Part shown: positions 26,005-35,834 of the stretch, piece after piece
How the letters are laid out: the number at the start of each line of letters is the position of its first letter
How positions within the stretch are numbered: position 1 is the stretch's first letter
Assembly (NCBI GenBank): GCA_963855995.1
Contig: OY979716.1
Coordinates: 86,235,560 to 86,299,559, forward strand
DNA length: 64,000 bases
Origin: Muricea muricata
Lineage: Eukaryota; Cnidaria; Anthozoa; Malacalcyonacea; Plexauridae
Direction of reading: 5' to 3'
The notes under the pieces: generated by a model
Seen by the model: the letters and a program-made list of their open reading frames with translations, nothing else
What the model was told of the DNA's origin: nothing
Databases searched by the model: none
Program-made: the position numbers and the translations under genes

Positions 26005-28165
26005 ACATGAAGATTAAAGACATCTGAGAAGTTTTCTATATTCCTGTGTAGTGACATAGAGTTAAACCCAGGTCCTAATGCCTCTCCAATGTCAGTGTTG
26101 ACAACAAGACTAGCTCTGATAGGACTGAGACCTGTAAACATTGTTGGTGATGGCAATTGTTTCTTTCGCAGTGTAAGCCACCAACTGTACAGAACAGAAC
26201 AAGGTCAAGCACAAATAAAAGCTCTTGCAATTCAACATTTAATTAACTGTCCAGAATATTTTATAGAAAGTAACACTAATCACTCATGGCTGCATATTTG
26301 CAAGATATGTCTACATTAGGAACATGGGATAATCATATTATTATACAAGCAGTTGCAAATGCAAATAAAAACATTCTCACCAAATTTCATGCAGATAACT
26401 GTTGTGACTTTTATTTACGCTACTGGGCTTAGAAGTGATGCAAGGCGTATTCATATCGGACATTTGAATGAAATGCATTATGTATCAGCATTGCACAACC
26501 TACTTTTGAGCAAGATACTAGTGAGAGAACAAATGGGCAACTGAAAGCAAAGTCAGTAATTTTCCAAGCTAATATTACTCAAACTAAACAGTGTCCTAAT
26601 TCGCAAACCAGGAAAAACTATATGAGGGAATATATGAAAAAATAAAGAATGAATAATGAATTAAAAAAAAAAGAAAAAATGAAAGAAAAAAAGAATATAA
26701 TAAATGTCACAAAAATTTAGATCCTGTAAAGATTAAGCATCCAGTTAAAAAAGCCACTGCAAGATACAGAAAATCTAATCCAGAAACAGTTAGGGAATCC
26801 TTTAACAAATCTACAGCAAAATACAGGCAATTTCATTGTGAAAAAGTTCAAGAATCCTCGAAAATGTCAAATGCACTTCACGAGCAGAATTGCTTGGAAA
26901 ATATTAAAACTACTCAAAAACGACAATATATTAAAAGAACATTAGATTATAGCAAAAATGAAACTGAAATGAATTGTCCCAAGATATTGAACATAAATGA
27001 CAGTACATGTGAAACCGTAGTTAATTCTGATTCCAAAACTGCAAGAAAGCATAGCAAAAGCAATTTGAGTTATTTCGAAGGAATATATGCATTGGACCTG
27101 AATATATCTGTACGTGTTGTGACCAGTTTTGGTATAGATCATCAGTCACTGCATGCAATGCTTCATTATACAAATCATGTTCAAGCAAAATTATTAATCT
27201 AGCTATTACTAATCTTAAAAGCATTAATGACTCTGAATGGATATGTGGGACATGCCAGTCAAACCTGAAAGTTGGTAAGCTTCCAAGTTGTGTAAAAGCA
27301 AATAAAATGGCTTTCCCAGAAAAACCTGATGCATTGAAGAACTTAATCCCACTGGATGAAAGACTAATTTCACCTAGAACACCTTTTATTCAACTATGGG
27401 AACTGCCTAGTGGAGGTCAGTTGAGTATTCATGGAATGCGGTGAATGTGCTTTCAAATGTCAGCTCAACTGTTAGCATCTTACCGAGACTAATTAATGAG
27501 TCAGAAACTGTCCCAATTAAGCTAAAGTGAAAACTAACTTACAAGCACCATTATCAATTTCAGAATATATAAGACCAACTAGAGTTTTAAAGGCAGCCCA
27601 ATATTTAGTTTCCACAAGTGATTTGTTCAAAGACGAAGGGATACAAGCGTTAGATAATTATAATGCAACACATCCAGGTATCAATGGGGAAGAGTGGTCA
27701 GAATTTACTAACCACAACAATATTAGAACCTCATACAAGTTGCCAATTAATTTTAGCAGTCAAGAACAGTCAGAAGTAGAAACACAAGCAAATGGCAGTG
27801 ACTTGATGGATAATGATACTGACCACGAATGGTGCGAAGTAACTGCAGAACAACCACCTGGTGTTATGGATACATTATTACAAGAACCAGACATTACTAG
27901 AGATGGTGATAGAATTAGAAGTTTTGCACCAGGAGAAGGAAATAGACCACTTGGTATTTTTATGGACAAAGATTCTGAATATCTTTCTTTTCCTACCATT
28001 TATTGTGGCAAACATCAAGCTGACAACAGTGAAAGATTTGTGCCCGTTCACTATAGTACAATGTCAATAAAAATCACGAAGCAAAGATAGAAGAGTTGTG
28101 CAGACAGTACCAAACATTTTTTAGACACAATTTCTATCGCATTGAAAGATATGTATAATATGAAT
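26005..28165 (+). pseudogene. Helitron-type gene, N-terminal half: 2A-like motif, OTU, DUF6570
   Basis: In order on plus: (1) a 2A-like motif at 26053-26076; (2) an OTU cysteine protease domain (IVGDGNCFFRSVSHQLY with the catalytic D and C; NHSW; then GTWDNHIIIQAVANA and the catalytic H in LNEMHYVSA, spread over three frames to about 26,540); (3) a basic linker with repeated TARYRKSNPETVRES-type units; (4) a DUF6570-type Cys cluster (GPEYICTCCDQFWYRSSVT ... EWICGTC ... PRTPFIQLWELPSGGQLSIHG); (5) after a frameshift, IKLKRKLTYKHHYQFQN and an acidic stretch; (6) the Helitron N-terminal signature APGEGNRPL ... FPTIYCG ... VPVHYS. The nuclease (HUH) and helicase domains are absent: homology fades at about 28,165. 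Several frameshifts and stops mean it is dead. Confidence 0.75.
26053..26076 (+). other. 2A-like ribosome-skipping motif
   Basis: The codons spell DIELNPGP, matching the D-(V/I)-E-x-N-P-G-P consensus at which ribosomes skip a peptide bond. It follows a hydrophobic run (FSIFLC), as in known 2A peptides, and the OTU domain frame continues directly from it. The skip would release the OTU-containing protein from anything upstream. Confidence 0.6.
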
Positions 28166-28168
28166 TTT

Positions 28169-29062
28169 AAGGTGCTCTTGTGGTAATTGTTTAATTACAG
28201 TTCTTCAAAATGCAAATGAGTGCTGCTGGTGCCAAGACATGGAACAGCTCCAAAAGCATATTCTAGGTGCTCATGTGGTGATTGCACCATCATCACATCC
28301 CGCCAAATCGGAAAGACTCAAACGAAGTGCTCTTGTTGTCAAGGAATGGACAAATGTGCTCAGTCTTTGTCAGATGAATGGGTGCCTGAAGCCTTGGAAG
28401 CTCAAAGAGGTAAAACATTGCATCCAGCTATCCAGTTATCAGCAAACTGTTTCAGAGAGGAGATGTAAGTTACAGTAGCATAAAAACTACAACGAAAAAT
28501 TCATTGTCTCGAGTGGGATTCGAACTCACATCTTCGGGTTTCTAGACTGCTGCTCTTACAGTAGCATATTTTTCCTTTTCGATGATTATACAAGTAAAGG
28601 GAGACAAAAATTAAACCAAGTAATTTTTACTTAATAAGGAATTCAGGCAACCATTATATTTGATCATGTTTAACAATGCTTTTACGTTCTCCCACAAAAG
28701 TAATGTATTTCTAAATTTAGAAACTATTTTAAAATTTTTACAGGTTCATGAGAAGTGGGGCATATCGTGAATTTATACATCTGGTATATGGTCGTGTTGG
28801 TAAAAACAGAATTCCACTTTCAGCATGTGCTTATCATGCAATAAGAACCAAATTTCAAACAAAAGAAAAGAATGACGGAAGGAAGACTGATGATGCTACA
28901 GTATCTATTTGTGTTAAACTTTCAGTATGTGAATGTCAAATTATGTCGAAATATACAATTTGTAAAATACCTATATATTTGACTATGTATAATAATAATG
29001 TGTATAATAATAATGGCTCAAAGCTTCAATGCCAAACCAAACTATTGTTTTATGACTGTTAG
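28169..29062 (+). CDS. P2X7-type zinc-binding domain fragment, two exons
   Basis: Exon 1 ends at 28464 (GAGAT|GTAAGT) and exon 2 runs 28744-29062; the join is in phase. Exon 1 holds two versions of the Cys motif, CSCGNC ... CCWC at about 28,171 and CSCGDC ... KCSCC at about 28,266. They lie in different frames, as if the motif exon was duplicated and one copy shifted. Only the second is in frame with the rest. Exon 2 gives GAYREFIHLVYGRVGKNRIP, the P2X7 C-terminal landmark equivalent to YRQFVxWxxGxLGxxxRxxxP. There is no channel part. It lies directly downstream of the Helitron-like block and may be its cargo or a separate dead gene. The intron holds a SINE fragment. Confidence 0.55.
28496..28560 (-). 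repeat. tRNA-derived SINE fragment
   Basis: Read on minus, this ends in gttcgaatcccactcgaga, a T-arm and acceptor-like tRNA 3' half. It is preceded by an anticodon-arm-like stretch (agtctagaaacc) and part of a D-arm (aagagc). The 5' half and a matching acceptor stem are missing, so it is a SINE remnant in the intron rather than a functional tRNA gene. Confidence 0.6.
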
Positions 29063-30458
29063 TTTGGTAGAGTAACTTGCACCCAATCTATTTGTGCAAC
29101 AATATGCAATGCACTACTTAATTTTTTTTATCTAATTTCAACTAAAATTATAAGCCTGCATGTTTTTGAACAGTCCTTCTTTACATTCTTACGCAATTTC
29201 ATTGGGGGTTTGCATGTGCAGCAATATCTTGCTCCTTTGGGTGCAGAATCTGTTGAAAGGAACTGGATAGCTGAAAAAAAAAATTTATAGACCTTTGAGA
29301 TCAGCAGGTTCATTGTAGATATATTTTTGTTAAGCTGCATTAAAATATTAAACTGTGACTATATGACATGCTTTTACAATACTTGCCGAAGTGCCAGGAA
29401 CCTGGAACAATCAGCAGTTTTGTAGTTGAAAACAAAACACATGGCTTGACTTATGGTGAGCGATTCTTTCAAAGTGTGAATCAAGTCACTTTCTACATCA
29501 GGCTCTGACAGATGTGCAACACTTTCAGAAGCTGCTGTTTCTTCATTGGTCTCATGGATGGTTTTGGTCCTGTTTTCTTTTAGAAGAAAAAGACTCATAT
29601 TTGTGACACAAAAAGGTGACAATAAAAGAAATGTGAAGTAAAGACAGAAATATAACATGCACATATTTGTTCAATTTTACTTACATTGTATAGGAGCAGC
29701 AGCAACCAGCCACTACACATCTGTTAGGTATTTTCTCTCAAAAGACAAAAAAATTCAACTGCGGAATTGCGGTATAGAGTAGATGTATATAGAATTTGTA
29801 ATTACTGCACGCACAAGTTACTCCTGTTATGTCACTCGACGTAACCCTCTGGGAAGTCATTTTGCATGGCCAAAATGTTACTAATGATAAAATATGTGCT
29901 GTTTTGCCCTTTCAAGGTGCAAAAGAAATGCAAAAGACAGCGCCAAATGAATTTATTTCTGGACAATTCCACCATTTGAAGGCTCTACTTTTCATAGATA
30001 AATTTTAAAAAATGGGTGATAGACACTTTAAACTATGGATGTATACACCACTCCCACAATCTTATTTATTGTAACCCTGCAGACTGTGTAAGGCTTCTTT
30101 GTTTTATTCTTTCATGCAGTGTGTTATTAATTATCACAATCTTTTTAAAAACATTGTCATTCAGGAATTTGTTCCATAAAAAAATATTAAAAATTATGTG
30201 AAACGCCGAAATCTACACTGACTATAATATTTGTTTTTTAAAATATAACTTCTGTTTGTACTTTACTTTAATTACAACTGTCGACGTAAATGCCGAAGAG
30301 TACCAAAGTAATTGGTGACAGAATTTAAGGCGATTTCATTGTGCGCCTTAGCAAAAAAAAATGCGGAGGCAAAATTGAAAATTATCGAAAAGTCTTCAGC
30401 AATTATTTGCCGAGGCAAAAATAGTTGAATTTAGAGGGTTGGTAACTAGACTGCTTTA
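29063..30458. other. No recognisable gene
   Basis: A minus-strand open frame at 29,374-29,664 has a hydrophobic start (YFCLYFTFLLL) but no known domain and no confirming splice structure. The rest is AT-rich. Confidence 0.45.
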
Positions 30459-31279
30459 ACTGGGAGATTAAACGAAGCAATTCACCAACATGTTAGAGTC
30501 CAATTCATCAGTGAAAGTGGAATTGATTCAGGCGCTATGGCAAATGAGTTGTTCACTTCTGCTGTTTCACAAATGGGTTCCAGCATGTTTTCTAATGGAC
30601 AACCACTTAATTCAACTTTTCAAGCATAAAATAGCAATTTCAAAGCATATGAAGAAATTGTTGCATCCAGCCTAGCTCAAGGTGGACGACCTGCATGTTT
30701 TCTGGAAGAAAGTGTCTATAAGGTAATGGTTAATCTAAATGTGGACATTCATGCACTCGACCAAGAAAGCCATCTCACAGATTCGGACAAGCAACTCTTA
30801 AAATCTGTCATAAACAATGTTGCATCCCACAGCGATATCATTATTGAGCACGGTTACACAGGCTTGATAGATCATCTTCATATTTCTGAAATAGAGAATG
30901 ATGATTAGTATCATTACAAAGAGACTTGTCTACCTGAAAGAAATTATGTTGGGATTGGATTCCATATGGCTTAACCACCATTATCTAAGCACACCCACAT
31001 GCATGTAGATCCTTGTTAGGACAAGATACTGAGGGAACCCATAAAGTAGATGCTAATTACCTTTTTTCAACCATCTATCCCGAATATTCAGAGGAAGGCA
31101 GCATGCGAAGAAAAATTGAGGAAAGCATGATGGACTATTTCCAGGATTTTGTATTTCAGCTTGAAGAAAGAATATATTCTTGCCCTAAACGTTTGAAAAT
31201 GTCATTCCATCTCAAGCACTACAATGGCCCACATACACAATGTAGATCAACTCCAATTTTGATTAAGCTGTTTGGCTAG
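30459..31279 (+). pseudogene. HECT ubiquitin-ligase domain fragment
   Basis: Read across two frameshifts on plus, the sequence gives the HECT N-lobe: VQFISESGIDSGAMANELF, SSLAQGGRPACFLEESVY, DIIIEHGYTGLIDHLHI, LKEIMLGLDSI, then YLFSTIYPEYSEEGSMRRK. HECT proteins transfer ubiquitin from E2 to a substrate through a catalytic Cys in the C-lobe; that Cys region is not recognisable before the frame ends (IKLFG). A stop at about 30,628 (TFQA*NSNF) and a shift after SEIENDD show decay. It lies between the P2X7-type gene and the gypsy nest. Confidence 0.65.
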
Positions 31280-31476
31280 TGTTTAAAAATTTATATTTCA
31301 TTCTTGCAGCATTCTCAGCTTTGTTTTCTCATGCACTATTAAGAGTTTTATGAAGGAATTGTAACTTGCAAGTAGGACAAAATCTGTCGGGCTCTAGGAA
31401 ACATGACAACTTGTGGCCTACCTACAAAGCTCAGACTAACAACTTCAGTCATAGGTCGCCCAACTAAGCTCGCACG

Positions 31477-31686
31477 TGTGACGTATATGATGAATACACG
31501 CGATTTTGAATAATAATTAATCCCACGCACCACGCGTGTAAACATCTGGAAGAGCGGACTGCAATAACAATACAAACAAGTTAAGACAGCATTGGTCTCG
31601 GAAAAATAACTGTCATTGTAGATTTATAGACACAAATAAAACTTTGAAAACCTTCCTCACATAGTTTGCTACTTACTCGGGTAACA
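31477..31686 (+). repeat. Gypsy left LTR
   Basis: 210 bp, TG...CA. It contains AATAAAACTTTGAAAACC, a likely polyadenylation signal, about 40 bp before its end. It is followed by TTTGGAGCC at the expected primer-binding position. Confidence 0.75.
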
Positions 31687-32745
31687 TTTGGAGCCTTTGG
31701 AGAGATTTTTTTGGATAACGTTGCCTTAGTGTGTCGAAATTGGACCCAACGATGGAACAATATTTGGAACAACAAAACGATAGATTGAGAGCTTGAACGT
31801 GTCTATATGGCAGATCTTGAGGAGCTACAGCTGGAGATTGAAGGGAACCTACTTTCTTTGTCAAGTACTGAACTGATTGGAGTTGGAAAGGGACTTAAAC
31901 TTGATGAAACAAATCTGGCTAATAAAAGGAAATTGGAATTTTTAATACTCGTACTGACAGCGATCGATAGAGGTGTGGAAGCACTAGAAGAAAATGACGA
32001 TAAAATGAAGTATTTAGCCGAAGTTAAAGAGGAGTTAAAAGACGAGCCGCTGCCATTGGAAATATCGGAACCTGATACAAGCAACAAAGAAAATGTGAAC
32101 AATTTAACAGCTGAGATACCAGAAGACAGCAAGAAAGTCAATGTTGAACAAAGTAAGTTTACTGTTTATCGACGTGATTTTAAAATAATTGGTGTAATTG
32201 GCCCTGATACTCAGAAGCATAGACTCTCATTTGTCAGTTTAATATGACAAATTGGCTCGGGTAAAGCAAAAGGATATAGTGAAGCTGAAATTATTGAGGC
32301 ACTTATATATGTGCTATAAGTCCGACCCTGAAACTTTATTCATATGTTGAAACTATTGAGAGTTTGAAGCTTTGCAAACTGTTACAAGTGTTGAAAGCCC
32401 ATCATAAGCAGAGAAGTGCAGCAGAGCTTTATCAAGTGCTGGCTGTCACATGCCAGGGTCCAAAGGAAACAGAAGAGGACTTTCTCATACGTGTGTTAGA
32501 GTTTAGACAACAAGTGTTGTTTACCTCTCGAGTTATTGAAGATGGCATTGAATACTCTGCAGACCAACCTCGTACCCAGGCTCTTTCTTCGGGGAAGGAA
32601 AGACCCTGGCTGGAGCTGGTCACGTGATTTGCATATCAAATTTCGCACCGTCTAGGGTAGAGTAGGGTGTCAAATTTCAATTGTCACAGCTGCGCGACCG
32701 AGTGCGCGATATCATAGAGGAGTAGCGATCGACATCACCGACATC

Positions 32746-34510
32746 ATGTTGGACTATATTCTTTTTCTCTCGTGTTTAGAGTTTGCAATCCGTAATAGTA
32801 CGTATTTTAATACTATTTTGAAACCGAAGCAAGTGATATGCTTGGAACACCTGTATTTAAAACGCGATGTCATTTGCGTTCTGCCCACTGGATATGGAAA
32901 GTCGCTAATATTTCATCTTCTCCCGGGGCTACTATTTGCCAAAGAAATGTTATTGATGAATGAAACTTTTCGGGATGTAGATATGTCAACTGTTACGGCT
33001 ATAGTCATCGTTGTTTCGCCACTGAATGCCTTAATAAACAACCAGATTTCCCGCCTTGGCTTAAGTGGCATACGCGCGTCGGTTCTTAGCGTGAAAATGT
33101 CACAGGATGAAGAATTCGATTCCTTTGACTGTGACCTTCGACTTTGCGACGAGGAAAAACTGCGCGCAGGTCATTATCATATTATATTTGCACATCCGGA
33201 GTCCTTTATCTCTTGTAATTATGGACAAGAATTGCTACAGAGTCAGGCGTACCAAGAGAAAATATCTGCAATTGTGATTGATGAAGCACACTATATTTTA
33301 GAATGGTATGTTTTTGTTTTGTTTTGTTTTGGATATAAATATCGTACGGACTGGAATCGACATGCATATATTTATACATTATAGTCATATGTGTTTGCAG
33401 TAAAACTCCGCATTAAAGAACCTAATTTTTAACCTGTTAGCCTAAAATTATAACTTTAAACATGGTTAAAATTTATGCCTTGTTTATTTATTGTATTGTT
33501 ATTATATAATTAAATACAGTAACAGAGAATGTACAAAACTGAAGAAATAAAGATGAGAGCTATTTATATAAGAGCCTTTTTAGACAAACTTAAAAAATTT
33601 AGGTTCTTATATGCAGGGTTTTACTGTATTATATTTATGATTATATGTAATTTTCAGGGGAAGTGAATTCAGACCAGACTACAGTAAGCTGGGTGTTTTG
33701 TGTGCAATATTTCCTGATGTTCCAGTACTTGCCATGACTGCAACTGCTAACCAGCAAGATAGAAAATATATTATGGAGTCACTGGGTTTGAAGCAATGCC
33801 AAAACATTGTTGGTGATCTCAACAGAAAGAACATCTTGTACAAGAAAGTGTTCAGACAGGGACAAGATCTAGATGCTTTTGAAGGTATTTTACGACCAAT
33901 AGCTATGAACTTACTGGAGTACAAGGTACAGCATCCACTTACAATTATATATCTTCCCTTAAAGTGGTGTGGTTTTGCCTATAAACTTTTTGAATCAGTG
34001 TTGGGTAGTTTGCAGTATTACCCACCAGGCTCGTTGCAAATTCCAGAGAAGAGATTATTTGCCCAATTTCATGCTTCCCAAACTAAGCAAATGAAAGACC
34101 AAATTCTTCGTCACATTTGTTCTCCAGTCAGCATTGTCCGTGTTATTTTTGCAACTGTTGCAATTGGTATGGGTGTAGACATACCTTGTATACGAAAGAT
34201 AATACATATTGGTCCACCATGCAGTCTCAAAGCTTACTACCAAGAAACTGGCAGGGCCGGAAGAGATGGTCAACCTTCTGAGGCAGTTTTATATTATAAC
34301 AACAAAGATGTTGGAAAAAACAAAACTGCCATGCAAGATGAAATGCGAAGTTTTTGCAAAAGTACTGACATTTGCTTAAGATATCAGCTGCTGAAGGCAC
34401 TTGATGTAGGACATAACTCACTTAGTAAGCTAATGCACGAATGTTGTTGTGTATGTATGGTGAAATGCACATGCACAGAATGTTTAGACATTCTCATGGG
34501 CAAACTTTAG
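32746..34510 (+). CDS. RecQ-family ATP-dependent DNA helicase of the transposon
   Basis: Two exons, 32746-33305 and 33658-34510, joined in phase at HYILEW|GSEFRPDYSKLG; about 470 residues. Superfamily 2 motifs in order: Walker A VLPTGYGKS (about residue 45), VSPLNALI, the DEAH box IDEAHYI (about 178), TATANQQDR, then the helicase C part with ATVAIGMGVDIP and motif VI QETGRAGRDG (about 381). A short Cys-rich tail (ECCCVCMVKCTCTECL) stands where RecQ proteins have a zinc-binding region; no HRDC domain is seen. In transposons of this type the helicase is presumed to help transposition or repair of ends. No stops: the frame is intact, in contrast to its partner gene. The 352-bp intron holds a MITE. 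Confidence 0.85.
33398..33626. repeat. MITE inside the RecQ intron
   Basis: The ends CAGTAAAACTCCGCATTAAAG and the inverse of CAGTAAAACCCTGCATATAAG are followed by matching agaacctaa blocks, giving inverted arms of about 35 bp around a 150-bp core. It fills most of the 352-bp intron and leaves both splice sites intact. Confidence 0.6.
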
Positions 34511-35834
34511 TTGTCGTCCTCGAGGATGAACATGACATCTACATTATAGTTGTAGTTTATTAGTGTATATAGTATTAGTTTTTGCTTCTCAGCAAAGAAT
34601 GGAATTTACTGTTTGTCACATTTTTATGAAATGGCTTTGTGTTGGTGTGTAGATTTCTAATAGAGTTCAATCTGCAAGAAAATAATTTTTGTTCAGAAAT
34701 TCTGAGGTTTAGCATTAGTAAAAGACCGCGGGGAAAAATTCAAGAAAACATAAAGCACTTGGACAAAGTGCAATAGACAGTGATATTGTGCATAAGTTTT
34801 TTAAAATTAGTTTAGTTATTTAATATGTTAATAGATACAAAATATTTTGTATCTGTCATATTTAGGTGTATTTACATTTACAGTTCTTATTCAGCAGAGG
34901 TGTATCCAATTTTACAACACAATCAAGTCGGTATCGTTTGATCTTTCTCGGGATGTATTTGACTAAGAAACCTTCAACTGTTTGAAAAGCTAGGGGTGGC
35001 TTTTGAATTCTCCCAGGGGAAATCGGGGTTTATAAAAGAATAATGATTAGGAGGGTTTGTATATACAATCCCGGGGACTGTATATCGACAGCTTCTTAGC
35101 ATAATTGCCAAACTCATTTTTTCCGCTTTTGACAAAAACGCGGAAGAAGATTTCACTCACAGGAACGAAAAGGACTTTTCTATTGATTATCTGAAAATAT
35201 CCGTATATTGATTATCTGGTATTATTCAAATTTAAATCAACAAAAAATCTCTTTCGTTGCTCCTGGGAATTTAAAATAGCTTACTTTATTTTCATAATCA
35301 CATAAATATCATTCACGGCTCATTAGCTAACCTCCTTGATTGTGCTGTCGGTTGTAAGCTAGATAAATCCCTCAGAAGTCGGTTGTAAGCTAGATAAATC
35401 CCTCGGGGCCTGCGGCCCCTCAGGATTTATCTAGCTTACAACCTCCTTCTTCGGTTTGTATCCTATACTGTCTTTTTTGTAACCCTCCCCCCCTCTGCCA
35501 CCCCCCCTGCCATCCCCCCATAAAATCATGTGAAAATTTATAGTTATTATGACAAAGTACTGTAGAATGCGTCTGGGCATATTGAATTTTTTGAAAAAAT
35601 TCTTAATTGTTTTAACTCTTGCATAATTCCTCATCATAATTTAAGTTCTCTACAATGAAAAATATTAATCACACTTGTGACCACTGCACCTGATCCATTT
35701 CCTAGAAAGTTGCACCCTACCTAATTGTAATAGTCATTACCAATACTCTCCAGACACATTCTACACTATTTTAACAGATATCCAAGACAGCTTTAGCATT
35801 ACATGTTCTCTAACAGAATAATGTACATTTTCAC
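34511..35834. other. Spacer between convergent transposon genes
   Basis: The region between the ends of the RecQ and DUF6589 genes holds no gene. It contains a tandem repeat plus hairpin (35350-35443) and C-rich runs at 35,483-35,519. Confidence 0.5.
35350..35443. repeat. 30-bp direct repeat followed by a hairpin
   Basis: The unit ggttgtaagctagataaatc is repeated at 35350 and 35380 (30-bp spacing). The second copy pairs with ggatttatctagcttacaac (to 35443) around a GGGGCCTGCGGCCCC centre, forming a strong hairpin. It may serve as a bidirectional transcription end or be a small foldback insert. Confidence 0.5.

Noticed and set aside
28496-28560. tRNA-like sequence on the minus strand
   Set aside because: Only the 3' half of a tRNA fold is present and no acceptor stem partner exists; better explained as a SINE fragment.
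29374-29664. Possible small secreted or membrane protein on minus
   Set aside because: The hydrophobic start alone is weak; no domain, splice support or context.
35380-35443. Bacterial-style terminator
   Set aside because: The window is eukaryotic; the hairpin has no T-run and follows a direct repeat inside a transposon.
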